In this document: positions 28,189 to 64,000 of the stretch, piece by piece
Position numbering within the stretch: the stretch's first letter is position 1
Layout: every line of letters begins with the position of its first letter
Assembly (NCBI GenBank): GCA_018907035.1
Contig: JACCIC010000224.1
Coordinates: 1 to 64,000, forward strand
Source: Sycobia sp. Sy_11
Taxonomy: Eukaryota > Arthropoda > Insecta > Hymenoptera > Epichrysomallidae
Direction: 5' to 3'
Length of the DNA stretch: 64,000 bases
Notes under the pieces: generated by a model
Told to the model about the DNA's origin: nothing
The model's database searches: none
The model's input: only the letters and a program-made list of their open reading frames with translations
Program-made: the position numbers and the translations under genes

Positions 28189-29359
28189 TGCTGATAGAAT
28201 AATAATCTAAAATAATAAATAAATTGATGCTACTGATGATACTCTTACGGAAGAGATTATATGTTTCCTATTAAATACTATTTTAAATTTTATTATATGT
28301 TAAATTAAATATTTCGAAACTTTTTTTCATTTTTGTTCTTTTAATATTTTATAATATTTGTTTTAATATAACTTTTAGTATCTTATAATATTTGTTTTAA
28401 TATAACTAATTTTTTATATTTAGTATAAATATTTTAGGTAATATAAAACGCATAACGTAATAAATTCATTGAGAATTCATCCCTAATTATAATAAAAAAT
28501 ATTCACATTTAAAAATAAGTTTATAATATATTTCAAACAAAAATAGAAACTGAATAATTTTAATGAAATTTTTCAATTGATGAGAATTCATTATTTGTGA
28601 TTACTAGTTTCACTTAGTTATCATAAGTGACTGAATTTTTCTAAAACTGAAAAATAAAAACTTAAAGCTAATAACTAAAGTTAAGTTAATAGAAATTAAT
28701 TTTTTCTATTTAATATTAATTCAAAGATATTTGAAATTTTTGCAATAATTGCTAATAATTATCGAGCAAGGTGAATTCAATTAAGTTTTACCAAATGTGC
28801 AATCTCTAATTAAGATTTTAAGAAATACGTGATTTACACACACACACACACACACATATTTATACTTCGTATAAATATTCAAAAATTTAGGTATTGTATT
28901 TTTTAATATTTCAAATAAACAAAAATATAAATATTCTTTAATTATCTATTTAAAATTTTAAGCGTAAATTGTTAATATCATAAATAAATCTTGATTTCTA
29001 AATTTAAATCTAAGGCATAGAACAATTATTATATTGAATAAAGTATGTAAGTATTGAAAAAATAACTAAATTAGAAGCATAAATTGTATTATACAGAATA
29101 TATAAAACAATATACTATTGCATTATTATATAGTATATATTCTATTTAATTATGCAGGAATAATAAAGAATTTTTAGAATTATATTAAGATCGAGAAATT
29201 ATTTTATATTCAAAACAGCTTCGGTATGTACAGATATCACTAGCCAAAAAATTGGCAGTATGTTTACGTTTTCTGAAGGAAATTCTTGTATAACAAATCT
29301 ACAACTATTTTGAATAGATTGCAGATTTTTTCAGAGGAATGAAAGATTTTGTATAACAT
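27351..29359. other. Intergenic AT-rich DNA between EAAT and NDPK
   Basis: No gene seen. It holds a mixed CA-GC-CA-GA microsatellite at about 28106-28184 and a short (CA)n at 28838-28857. The last part, next to the NDPK stop, should include the NDPK 3' UTR. Confidence 0.6.
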
Positions 29360-29599
29360 TTATTCGTAAATCCATTTTTCAGCCCATGAAGCCCAGTCTA
29401 TGACTTCTTTGCTCTTATCCTCACCGAACCACAACTTAATCTCTTTGTTTGCTGATTCTACAGAATCTGATCCGTGAATTATGTTACGACCAACTTGAAC
29501 GCAGAAATCTCCACGAATAGTACCTGGTGCAGAATCTTTGGGATTAGTTTCACCAAGCATCACACGTCCAGTTTTAACTGCATTGAGGCCTTCCCATAC
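29360..29599 (-). CDS. NDPK exon 3
   Basis: Codons 78-156 and TAA, from [11 protein letters not shown] to KWIYE, with the active-site His. AATAAA on the minus strand overlaps the stop codon. Confidence 0.96.
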   Translation of the reverse strand, partial: VWEGLNAVKTGRVMLGETNPKDSAPGTIRGDFCVQVGRNIIHGSDSVESANKEIKLWFGEDKSKEVIDWASWAEKWIYE

Positions 29600-30731
29600 C
29601 TGTAGTAATTTATTATCTTAATATCATATGCATAAAATTCAATGTTTTAATTAAAAATTTGGTCTAAGATATACATAATAAAGGAATAGTTGAAAGTTTA
29701 TGTGCAAATATTAATGCATAATTTTGTAACTTTGAAAAAATTATTTAAAGATTAAATATGATTATATTTTTATATATTTATATATGTTATTTATACAGAT
29801 TTTAGAATCATAGATGTTTCTGAAAATTAATTTGGTAATGCAATTTCTCATTTAATAATATTTCAGAATATAATAGCTTAATAAATGATAATGAATGCCA
29901 TATCTGATTATTTAAAATTCTTTTTACTAAACTGATTAACACTTCTTGACTGTTCATTATATAATGAAGGTGGAGCATTTTTGTGGCTTCTCCAAAATAG
30001 AACTCTCAGTAACAATAAATTTAAGTTAAAAAAATACTTGCTTGTTCATTATGTTTTATAAAATTATGTTTACCATTGGTACAACTGGACCAGAACTCAT
30101 GTATTTAACAAGACCAGGGAAGAATGGCCTGCTGGCAAGGTCAGCATAGTGTTCTTTCAGGTGAGACTCGGTGGCCTGAAATAAAAGAAATTCTTAATAA
30201 AATAAACCTCATATAATTTTTTCTTCTTTTGTAACGAAAAATATTGTAATAATAGATTTAATTAATATTGAAAAGTAAGCAATAAATTTTGTAAATAAAT
30301 ATCAGTAAATATACTAATTACAAGTGTTTCAAAATTAGTTTTTTTTAAGTGTAAGTATAGGTGTGTGATTCAAGGTGAGAAGAATAAATAGTATACAAAA
30401 TCGAATTTATGCTCAAATCCCAAATGAGGCAAGTACTACAATAGCTATAAATACTCAATGGTTTTTAAAGGGTATTTTCCACATTTTAGAAGGACGCATA
30501 TGGTGTACACAAAAATATTCTAAAATAACCACGTGCAAAGAAAAGTGATGATATGGCGGTACTGCACATTGCAGCCTGCAGTAGCTTGCAGTATATACTC
30601 ACCCAGACCATCTTCATGGCGACGAGTTTGAATCCTTTTTCTTCGAATCGCTGGATGATCTTGCCGACGAGGCCACGTTGGACACCGTCGGGCTTGATCA
30701 TGATGAAAGTACGCTCTTTGTTGTCTGTCAT
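29360..30731 (-). CDS. Nucleoside diphosphate kinase (awd/NME1-2 type), three exons
   Basis: NDPK transfers the gamma-phosphate from ATP to other NDPs through a phosphohistidine and forms hexamers, mainly cytosolic. Exons on the minus strand are 30731-30603 (43 codons), 30175-30074 (34) and 29599-29360 (80 with stop), giving 156 aa. Both introns are phase 0 and GT-AG. Landmarks: [20 protein letters not shown] at the N-terminus; LKEHYADL and [17 protein letters not shown] in exon 2; then [37 protein letters not shown] and a WIYE end. The catalytic His is H119, and the S121-D122 context is intact. It is a few residues longer than the usual 152-153 because of extra residues near [11 protein letters not shown]. 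An in-frame ATG lies 57 codons upstream (30902), but MTDNKERTF matches family N-termini. Insect orthologue: abnormal wing discs. Confidence 0.96.
30074..30175 (-). CDS. NDPK exon 2
   Basis: Codons 44-77, [13 protein letters not shown] to GPVVPM, between acceptor ATTTCAG and donor GTAAAC. Too short to stand out as an open frame on its own. Confidence 0.93.
30603..30731 (-). CDS. NDPK exon 1
   Basis: Codons 1-43, MTDNKERTF to KMVW, ending at donor GTGAGT in phase 0. Confidence 0.95.
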
Positions 30732-31080
30732 ATTGTTATTGTATAAAAGGTGAACACTGTATAAAAAAATGGATTTAACGAAGGGACGTTCGGCGTGCGT
30801 CTGGTTCAGGCCGCTGCGATAAACGTGAAGGACCGACAATCGCGCCGGTGAAATGCGGCGAACGGAAGATGGAAGAAGACAGGATGAGCCTGCAGTGTCC
30901 ACGTGACACCTGTCACCGGGTGTGCGCGCGCTGCGCTACGATCCAATTGCGACAGCAAGAGCGGGGAGGGAGGAGCGCGTTATTCAAAATTGCATTAGTG
31001 CACGGTTTACGGCATTACTTATGTCACACTTATGTATAGCTAACTAGATAATAATATGTTTATCGCCTATATCTGCCCCG
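30732..31080 (-). promoter_or_regulatory. NDPK 5' UTR and probable promoter
   Basis: A GC- and CpG-richer stretch directly upstream of the NDPK ATG, falling back to AT-rich DNA beyond about 31,100. The transcription start is not identified. Short frames on the + strand here are shadows. Confidence 0.4.
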
Positions 31081-32813
31081 GTAGATTATGGAAATAAAGG
31101 GCAAGTATTCATGGTGCCGGTTTTTTACTCGCACACTGCTGCGCCAATGCATAATACGATTATACAATTGCATTGAACTCGAAAACTTTTATCTTTTATT
31201 TTTACATAGCTAACAGAAGTTTAATTTTAATAATAAGTTTAGAAAGTTTCAATCAATTGAAAAAATTAATCTATTTTACGTATTTTTTTTAAATACAATA
31301 ATTTAAATACATTGAGTGTAATATGTACTATTAATTTATTAATAAAAAACGTATAAATTACCGATATAAATTTAAAAATTAGAATTATACTTATGTTGAC
31401 TGTTTTAAACTAAACTAATATATATTTTTATTGGTCTTACCGATTTTATAAAGTTATACTATGTGAAAATAATGTTAAATAATAATAGTATTATATTATG
31501 TTATGAAGACTGTAAGAACAAGAAAAATATTTATTATTTTAATATGAATTTCACATTTATTTTTCATAGAAACAAGTTTGTTGTCGAATAATCTATTCAA
31601 GAATATTATTTCCAGTAATTTCATTAAAAATTATATAACGAATATATAAGTAACATAAGAGAAGATACCCAAAAGTAAAAATAACATTTAATTTAAAATC
31701 TGCATTTATTATTATTAATAATAAGAAAAAGAATGTATTAATATCAAACTGTAATTAATATAAAACAATAAAGATATAATTTAAAAATATTCATCTGATC
31801 GGCTTTCGATCGCCTTACGAGTACAAACTGCTCAGTATATATATTTACTATGCATGTTTAAATTAAAATATATAATAATTCATTTTCGTAAAATATTTAT
31901 TTTTAATGTCGTGGATAATTTATACATCTATTAAATTAATAATTAATTATATAATTCACAAATATGGAATTATTTTTGGTGCTAATACTTGACAATCGCA
32001 AATGTTTGTGCACTGTAACAAACGATAACCGGTTACAACGCTGTAAGCAGCGATTGCATTGCAGTTGACCTTCAGATTTAAGGGTTAAGATCAGTTGATG
32101 GTCAACTACATTTTTTTATATTAATAATTTCCATTTCCTACATGATGAATATATAAATTGCGATAAAAGTATATGTTTCATCAGAATTTTTCAAAGTATT
32201 CATTAATATTCTAATTGACTAGTAAATTTTCTACTACTTGTATAAAATGATCTAGGGTATATGACCTTTTTGAAGTGTATCCTGCTTTGAAACAGCTTCT
32301 TATTCGAGAGCGACGATAGGTAAATTATCTATAGGAATATGGATTTATACATAGAGTACTTTTTATTTTGATATTATTAAACTGTTTAAGAAATCGATTA
32401 ATATCTAGAACGAAGGTGAGACGGGGGATTCTAGTAATGTTATATATACAACAAATGGGAAGTTTTGATTCTTTATTATAGCAAAATTAGTTATTGGGAT
32501 TTTTATTTTTTATTATTAAGTACAGAATTGTTTCGAACATGGGCGGTCGGAGGTTCGAAAATCTCAGACTTAGAAAGAAGTCGATTTACCGTCCGTGCTT
32601 AAAAGAAAAAACTAAAACTAAAACAAAAGTGAGAATAATAAATATGAATAATTAAATACTGCTGTTATTTTCACTTATAATAATTATTAAATAATCACTA
32701 TAGTACAGAATACAATTAAAGTCTGATTGATTTCTACATTCTAGAACACCGCTTATAATCTCTTTTAAAAATTTATGAGCATCTAAAGTCTAAGCATTAC
32801 TTTTTTTAAAATA
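31081..32813. other. Intergenic AT-rich DNA
   Basis: Apart from a small fold-back remnant at about 31.42-31.53 kb I see no gene or array. Confidence 0.6.
31421..31534. mobile_element. Short internally deleted copy of the fold-back element
   Basis: The left end (ATTTTTATTGGTCTTAC ... TTTTATAA) and the right end (GAAGACTGTAAGAACAAG, then AAAAATATTTATT) lie only about 60 bases apart, with the interior and inner arms missing. Confidence 0.6.
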
Positions 32814-33750
32814 TACGAGGTCAGACGATTAAGTAATGCGACAAAATTAAAAAATCAAGTATATTTAAAATTTAAGGTACATCGCTGCGATCCCCTTCAA
32901 AGTAGTCCCCTCCCGTGTCTATACACCTATTCCAGCAAATTTTCCAGTTTTCGTATCAATTGTGGAACACTTCTTGTGGGACTACTCCGAGTATCTTCGT
33001 CACAGATGCTTAGATGTCTTCAACGGAGTCAAAATCTCGACCTTTGACGAATTTTTTCAAATGGCGGAATGGGAAAAAGTCGCAGGGTGACATGTTCGGT
33101 CAATAGGGCGGTTGTGGTAGCGTTGTGATGTCTTTAGATGCCAAAAACTGAGAGACACTGAACGCACTTTGACAGGAAGCATTATCGTGATGCAGAACCC
33201 AAGTCTTTGCAATCTCTGGACGCACTCTGAGCGCCCTTTTTCGTAATTTTTCGAGCACATTGCGGTAGAATACTTGATTTACAGTTTATCCGGGTGGCAC
33301 AAACTCTTTGTGAGCCACCCCTTTGCTGTCGAAGAAGCAAATGAACATGGTTTTCACTTTGGACTTGCTCATTCTCGACTTCTTTGGCCTTGGCGCTCTA
33401 AAGGACAGTCACTGTTAGTTTTGTCGTTTAGTTTCGGGTTCATATTGAAAGAATCAACTTTCATCACCGGTAATAACTTGATCGTGAAGATATGGATCAC
33501 TTTCAACCTACTCGAGACGTTATCGCGCACCGTTGCTCTAATTTTCTCTGTTCCATTTTCGTGACATGCACTACCCATATGTTGTTACTAAACACTAAAC
33601 AACTGGCGAAGAAATGGTCGTACAAGGGTCGTCAAGGTCTCAATCGAGAGAACAGGGATATACTATTACGGTGGAGGAGTTACGGGTTCGCAATGTTACC
33701 ACAGGCCGAGAAATAAAATCGGTCGCATTACTTAATTGTCTGACCCCGTA
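32814..33750 (-). mobile_element. Defective mariner element (DD34D), 937 bp
   Basis: Terminal inverted repeats of about 29 bp begin TACGRGGTCAGAC and end TTAAGTAATGCGAC. They sit at 32814-32842 and 33722-33750 and differ at two or three positions. TA flanks both ends (32812-32813 and 33751-33752), the mariner target duplication. The minus strand carries the C-terminal two thirds of a transposase. The DNA-binding N-terminus is missing, and 937 bp is short of the usual ~1.3 kb. Confidence 0.92.
32895..33495 (-). pseudogene. Broken mariner transposase, catalytic part only
   Basis: On the minus strand the three catalytic acidic residues are recognisable: the first in TGDES, the second in WVLHHDN, the third in SPCDFF. 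The second and third are separated by 34 residues as in the mariner family (DD34D). Stop codons interrupt it, for example right after TGDES, in the Gln-rich stretch that follows, before TVNQ, after QPPY, after EDI and after FHN. The remaining C-terminus keeps the family pattern ending WNRCIDTGGDYFEGD. It cannot encode an active protein. Confidence 0.9.
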
Positions 33751-33816
33751 TAATATATTTAAAATATATAATAAAGGTAAAATATTTAAAGTATAGTAAA
33801 CTTTGAATGACTTTTT

Positions 33817-33822
<6 letters not shown>

Positions 33823-33870
<48 letters not shown>
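33823..33870. repeat. (TA)n microsatellite
   Basis: Alternating TA about 70 bases beyond the mariner right end. From 33,871 to 34,680 the DNA is AT-rich with no recognised content. Confidence 0.9.
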
Positions 33871-33874
<4 letters not shown>

Positions 33875-34680
33875 AAAATTTTCGTTAAAATATTGCAATT
33901 GATAAATGAAAAATAATAAATAATCAAGTTCATTTGATTGATTTTGCAAACGAATTTTATTTTCTTTATTGCTTTTTAGATCTACAATTATTATTCTATT
34001 ATAGATATATGATTTAACTTTTTCTTCAAAATGATCTGATAAAATTTATATTTCTTGAAAATTAATAGAATTCAAATTTTAAAAATTATCATTAGAGAAT
34101 TAAAAAAAAATTGTAATCATTTAATGTCAAATTCCATTGTTCTTGAAAAACTCAAATTAAGTAATAATTACCAAAAAGCACAAATACATTAGAATTCGTC
34201 AAGGATAATAACAAGTTTTTCCTAAATTTTCATTGAGGTTTTTCGGCATTTTAATTCCACCAATATTCATAAAATCAAAACTTGTATTAAATTATCCTAA
34301 TTATATTAATAGGTTTGAGGCATATAAAAATTGAAAGTAGACGAAAAATTATTTTAAACTATATTAAATCGAAAAATGTATTTTAGTATTATGTTTGATC
34401 ATTCGAAGATAAAACTTTTATTGGGAGAATTCTTATTTAAATACCTTCGAAAAGATAGAAAAAGGTAAGTCTCAATTTTGATTCAAAAATATATACTTAT
34501 TTTAATGACACACAATCTTGTATATGTTGCGAAGGATATATTTGGAAAAATCTTATAGGAAAGTTTTTTCGAAAGTTATTTTTTCACTACTTTTTCAGTC
34601 AAACTTTTAATTCTAGATTTATTTGGACAAGAGAGGAATTGGAAAGGATATAGAACATTTGCGCAGCCAATATTCAAATC

Positions 34681-34856
<176 letters not shown>

Positions 34857-36128
34857 ACTGTATTCAATGAGCTACGCTCCTACAGACATAAAACCGAGCA
34901 TGATGAACTCTTTCATTACAGTAATCGTTCATATTTGAACAATATCTGTGTCATTTCGAAAAATTTTGTTTGACGCTACAATATGTAAATTAAAATTACG
35001 TAAGCTCTTCCCAAAGACCGATTTTTTTTGTATTTTTCAGTAAGTCCTTTTGATATTTCAAGTTTGCACATACAAATCTGTTCCATTTGTAGCTTTTAAC
35101 TCTGTTAACGCATCTACTCTGACGAACTGTATTATTAAATTATTTCGACTTACTAATTTATTTATGTTCAATTATTCACTTTTAAGGGGCTTTTATGTGC
35201 TCCCTGCCTCACAAATGATAAATTTTTCGCTTGTCTCATTTTTTCAATATAGAATTTGAGCAAGGCTGTATATTTAAAGAAATAAATTTGACCCTGTATT
35301 ACCCCAAAAATATAAGTTCAAGCTTTAAGTAATTTGAATTAGTGAAAACCAGTCCTAACTTTTCGTACATTTTGTATCGAATATATTAACATTTAAAGTA
35401 TTACATTTACATAAAAAAGTCGTTCGTATTTCAATTGACAACATTTACGCAGAGATAAATATACACACAGTTATATTGTATTACTAAATATTTTCTTTTT
35501 TGGATTCAAAATTTGTTACTCTATTGAGTACCGCAGTAGTATAGCTAAACCTACAAATTGTAATCTTGATGGTACCAGATTTTACCAGCAACTGCATGCA
35601 GCTCGTTGTCTTGCAAAATCTGCTGACCTGCATAAAATATTTACAATGCCGTATTAGCCATAATAACCTTACGAGAGGCATATACGAAAAAAATATTTAT
35701 ACTCCAATAAAAAGGAACTGCATGAAAAATAAAATGATTAAATCTGTTGTATATATATTTTATAAAATATGTTTATCATATAAATTCGTGCCTTGTCAAT
35801 GATCAGCCAAACGCAGCGCAATCTCGACGCTAGATGGCACACCGATCGTCGCAAATTTTTTTAGAAAATTTATTATTACTCTAAGGTATAAAATCTTGGA
35901 CTATTCTTATTCAGATATCTTACTCTTATTAAGAAAATTAAAGAAAAAACAATGTCGCTCTCTGATGCAAGCAAAATCCTTTGGTTTACATTTTAAAGAA
36001 GTTGCAAGCTCTGCTGTCTCGGCATCGTTCCGTTTAAAAAAGAGTAATAGTACTACTTATACGTGCTGAGGAAATAAGTAGAGGGGTGTGCATCGTACTT
36101 GTTATGTATATACACACATATGTTGAAT

Positions 36129-36185
<57 letters not shown>

Positions 36186-36975
36186 AGAAAGAGAGAGAAG
36201 CCATGTTTAAAATCAAGACCAGATTAAGCCGTTGCGGCGCCCTTGGCTATTTTAAAGCGAAGGATATAAGAGGTGATAAAATTAATCGACTGTTAATATA
36301 AAATAAAATGAAAAAGATTATATAAAATAAGTTGTTAATACTAATTAGTCTTTTTCTTAATTTGTCTGCATCAAACTCTTTTATAAAATACAAAACGAAT
36401 CATAAAAATAATACTAGTTCTGATTCTGTTACTAAAATGTCTACGATATATAAATATGTGGAAAAAATAAAGTAATGTCATTGGTATTCATCCAAATAAA
36501 AAATTTTAGGAGATTTAAAATATTTGTATTACGTAGCACATTGTAAAAATGCGTTTCTTTTGAGAATTAAAAACGTAACACACATGTAAGACGCAAAGCA
36601 CAATTTATTGTAATGAAAAAACTGATCTTGCCTATTTTTTGAGGGTCACTATCTTGCAGCTTTGGTAAAAAGTAAATAAAAGTGGCAAAAATATATGAGA
36701 CAATAGATACCGTTCTATTTTTTGTTTTTAAATTCAGCCGACTATCTGTCAAAACTTACTAAAATATATTTATGTAACTGTATATCAGGATACTTTCTGT
36801 TTCTTTATTAGTAAATTTCTTAGTAATTTTTTTTTCTCTTGGACCAAAATGTTCTTGAACAATTAAGTTTGAGATTGCGAAAAATTATTTCCTAAGTTAT
36901 TCTTAAAATAATTTTATGATCACGGATCAAAATAATAAAAATGTTAATTTTTGAAACGTTGGCCATCATAAACAA
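34857..36975. other. Intergenic AT-rich DNA
   Basis: Contains (GA)n at about 36127-36202. 35,560-35,880 is slightly less AT-rich without a recognisable gene. Confidence 0.6.
36127..36202. repeat. (GA)n microsatellite
   Basis: About 28 pure AG units, then imperfect ones. Confidence 0.95.
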
Positions 36976-37288
36976 ATCTGTATTCTACGGTATCGGAGGA
37001 CGGTAGAACTCCAGGCTGTATCTCCACCCAAGCCAAGCCCCTTTCTTATTCCGGCCCTGCCCGCGGTGTATGTGTCCCGTACGCAGTCGTACGACACACA
37101 AGTGCGCGCGCGCGCACACACAATATTACAAACTCGCACGTCGAATAAGCAGCCTGCTCCATTCTGCTGTGCCTTTTCGCTGGTCGTGCAACGGTGGTGG
37201 AGTGGAGTACAAGACGTGATCTCGTCTTGCGCGCGCGCACCTTGTTCGCTCGAAGGCTCGCATCGCTGCTACATACACACACACATAC

Positions 37289-37333
<45 letters not shown>

Positions 37334-38172
37334 GTATATATATAAACATATGTATAGATAGATAGATAGATAGTAGGGAACCTGCGGAGTTATATAGTTC
37401 CGTGCGCCGCGTGGGATTTCCATTATGGCGGTTTTGCAGCAGTATCGGTCATTTATTATCGAGACGTTGCAACGTCCGAACGATGCCCCCGTTGACGTTC
37501 CCCGTGTGGTTTTGTTAGATGCTGTATTATAGTTTCTTCAATCAAATAGCATCCGATCGACCGCTGATGCTGCGCCTCGCGTCGCGTGTGTTTTAGCCTC
37601 TCCTCTCGTATATATAGATATAGGTTCTGTGTGTAAACTCGTAACGCGGGTCGCGTGCTCGCACGTATATCGTACGACAGCATCGTACGCGCTTATATCC
37701 CTGCGGGGCAAGAGAGGGACGAGGACGGAGAGAACCTCTCTGTGAACTGTTCGTGCGCGAGAGATAGAGAGGGAACGTACGTATTCGCCCCGTTCCGCAA
37801 CTGACAGTAGTATAGTGCTCTTTTCGCTCGGACGCGCGATTTCTTATGATTTTTTTTTGTTTTTTTTTTCAAACGAGAAAGGATGAAAAAAAGAACGTGA
37901 AAGTAAAATCGGTGAGAAGAACTCGTGCATAGACTGTTCGTCCGCTCATTTATGTGCGCGTGTGTGCGCGTGTAAAGGAATACTGCAATTGCGCACAGAA
38001 TCCAAGAGAGACGAGAACGGGTGTGTTAAAAAGTTAGATAAGAGCAGAGAGGCAAAGACAGAGATAGAGAGAGAGCAGGAGGGGGACTCGCGTGGTGGTT
38101 CACCGTGTACGGTGCAGTGCATCAAAAGAAGAAAAATTTTTAGTTAAAACTTTGTAATATATATCTATATAG

Positions 38173-38214
<42 letters not shown>

Positions 38215-38277
38215 ACACGTACGTATATATAGATATATACTTTGAAAAAGACCAAAGCGCAAGCAGACGGCGCGATT
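36976..38277 (+). promoter_or_regulatory. OGT promoter / 5' UTR region
   Basis: A 1.3 kb stretch much richer in G+C and CpG than its surroundings precedes the OGT start. It includes alternating CG/CA tracts near 37,100, (TA)n at 37283-37328, GA-rich elements near 37,710-37,770 and 38,050-38,080, and (TA)n at 38173-38212. Two short open frames (37425-37532 and 37962-38147) would be upstream ORFs if transcription starts before them. The start site is not identified. Confidence 0.5.
37425..37532 (+). CDS. Small ORF (35 aa) upstream of OGT; possible uORF or first exon
   Basis: ATG GCG opens a 35-codon frame with balanced, protein-like composition (MAVLQQYRSFIIETLQRP, then an Asp/Pro/Val-rich end) and a TAG stop. 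This stands out among the low-complexity frames around it. I do not recognise a family. It could be an upstream ORF in OGT 5' UTR, a first exon of a transcript splicing out before the stop, or chance. Confidence 0.25.
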   Translation: MAVLQQYRSFIIETLQRPNDAPVDVPRVVLLDAVL

Positions 38278-62289
<24,012 letters not shown>

Positions 62290-64000
62290 GTAAGTTTTAT
62301 TTGATGCAACTGCAAAGTTCAAAAAGTTTCACACAAGCCATTTTATGCATTAATATCAAACGTCCAAATCCTAACAGTTATTTTAACAAAGTAATTAATA
62401 TGAGGAATGTAATATTATGTTTGATTGATTTCAAAAACAAAAACTGTAGATCGACTAAAATGTTAATGCATAACATGCACGTGTATCAGCTAGCGTAGTT
62501 CTCAGGAATGTTTAGAGTAAGTTTGTTTTAACATAAGCACATGCAGAAAGCTGCCTTTGTATACCACTATTGCGCGCGACGCGAGCATTCATCTGTCATC
62601 AAATTTGTACTTTTATGCCATATATATCCATAAATCTCTCCTTGAAGCATTAATTTTCTGAATACAGAAAAATTATTCTATGGGTGATTTTCACGTATTG
62701 CATTTGACAGCCTGTTTTCCAAATTTTTGTTTTATAATGTTGCTGTTGCTTTTATATTGTTAAATATTAATATGAACTGTATTAGTAAATGTTTAATGCA
62801 ATACGTAATTTAAGGAATTATTATGGCTTTTATTGTAAATCAAACATTTAATATTTTTAATATTGAATATAGAAGAAATGATTAAAACTTTTTCTATTGT
62901 CTCGATGAAAAACTGAGAAAATGAAAAAATAGTAATATCAAATCTTTTATCATTTATCAAACAATTTTAATGATATATAAGTATTAATTTTATATTATTT
63001 AGATGTAAATTAAATTATAAAATAAAATTTTTAAATTATAGTAGTTAAATAGAAACTTTCAAAGGTGTTGAAGAACAATTAATACTGTGATATACTATAG
63101 CAGTCAGAATATTTCCTTGATGTTTGGAAGCTGTCATGAAAAGACAGTGGATAAACCACAGATGGCATTGCGGATAGCTTGCAGCAACGCTTCGTTTCAT
63201 TTTGAAACCACACGTTAGCCTTGCTGCAAGTATTCGGAATTATAACTCTGCCGGTTCTATTTGCTAGATACATTTACTTCACATTTTACGCTATTCTCTT
63301 TGTTTATTCATGTATAGAAGTTTATTTTAAATATGTGTAATAAATAGGATCGGCCGCGCGCTAATAGCTTTTAAGTTCACTTTTAAAACTCTTTCATTTC
63401 TCATTAACTTTTTTTTGCAGCACCTTTTTCTTAATCCTCCCTTGTCCCATGGTGTAGCTCTTATTCATGCAAAGTCCAATGTGCGTTATTAAGGCAATTG
63501 GCGTGAGACTGCTTGGCTATTATAAATTTTGATGTCACAAATTTTTGCAATTGTATATTATATTGTTTGTAATTTTGCAGAGTCCTTGAAGAGTTCAATT
63601 TTTTGTGTATCCAAATTGAAAAATACTAAAAGATAAAAATGCACAGCTGTTAAAGCTTTTTGTTTCAACAGAACTGAAATATTTAAGTACCATGCTCAGA
63701 GTTGAAGATTATATTTTGATAAAGCTTCTGTTTTTAATTGATTGTTTGGGCAATTAGATTATGTTTAGTCAAGAAGTCTGCTTTATCGCAGAATTAGCGA
63801 TTAGATGCGCTCATGACAATATTTTTTTTTATAATAAGAATAAAATGTTTTATTGTTCTGAATGAAGTATAGGACTGAGACACTATGAAATAAATATGTT
63901 TTTCTATATGAATTTAAGTCACGAGCGCATCCACTTTTGAAGCATAGGATAAACTGTGGCGAGGGAAGTTTTCTGCTACTCTATAAGGCATTCCTAAGAA
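62290..64000 (+). other. OGT intron 4 (runs off the window)
   Basis: The next TPR exon (expected to begin with a CYLKAI-like segment) was not found before the window end. It contains a structured segment near 63.13-63.23 kb and a good acceptor-like TTTTTTTTGCAG at about 63,409-63,420 not followed by OGT coding sequence. Confidence 0.6.
63178..63230 (+). ncRNA. Hairpin, candidate structured RNA in OGT intron
   Basis: CTTGCAGCAA (63178-63187) pairs perfectly with TTGCTGCAAG (63221-63230), and an inner GTTTC/GAAAC stem (63194-63198/63204-63208) lies in the loop. A second small hairpin (CTGTC/GACAG, 63131-63147) is just upstream. The segment is less AT-rich than the intron. It could be a pre-miRNA-like or snoRNA-like element, or a chance inverted repeat. 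No family is recognised. Confidence 0.25.

Noticed and set aside
32521..32600. Possible tRNA-derived SINE because of a GGTTCGAAA box-B-like string
   Set aside because: No box A at the right distance upstream and no cloverleaf stems.
63409..63540. Possible next OGT exon after TTTTTTTTGCAG
   Set aside because: None of the three frames gives the expected TPR sequence following LTRLDEAK.

Overview
The window is eukaryotic nuclear DNA, most likely from an insect and probably a hymenopteran. Genes are split by GT-AG introns, and non-coding DNA is strongly AT-rich. There are several dozen long (TA)n, (GT)n/(CA)n and (GA)n/(CT)n arrays. Mobile DNA is limited to one broken mariner and short fold-back elements. 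The order assignment rests on protein resemblance recalled from family knowledge plus genome texture; no search was run.

Four conserved genes can be supported. (1) 6901-8445 (+): an intronless TRMT6, the non-catalytic subunit of the tRNA m1A58 methyltransferase. (2) 25779-8707 (-): a nine-exon excitatory amino acid transporter (SLC1/EAAT). I assembled it by matching splice phases, including two micro-exons of 43 and 52 nt; the joined CDS is 1407 nt (468 aa). (3) 30731-29360 (-): a three-exon nucleoside diphosphate kinase (awd/NME type, 156 aa). (4) 38278 to 62289 and beyond (+): the 5' part of O-GlcNAc transferase (OGT/sxc), with a 22.7 kb first intron and a candidate second first exon at about 60.03 kb. 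The gene continues past the window end.

Layout: 1-6.7 kb is intergenic, with a decayed 60-bp minisatellite, a fold-back element with 133-bp arms and long microsatellites. TRMT6 and EAAT converge with only 261 bp between their stop codons, and their 3' UTRs probably overlap. 26-27 kb is the CpG-richer 5' side of EAAT. 27.3-29.3 kb is empty AT-rich DNA, followed by NDPK. 31-37 kb separates the divergent NDPK and OGT genes and carries a 937-bp defective mariner. 37-38.3 kb is the OGT promoter/5' UTR region, and most of 38.4-61.1 kb is OGT intron.

The genes are housekeeping and neuronal functions with no evident shared pathway. I found no operon-like, defence-like or otherwise clearly new system. 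The best leads are the EAAT NMDG(T to I) substitution at a predicted substrate contact, a Cys-bearing tandem repeat in TRMT6, the alternative OGT first exon with a possible GC-AG splice, the fold-back element with a hammerhead-like core, and a structured hairpin in an OGT intron.
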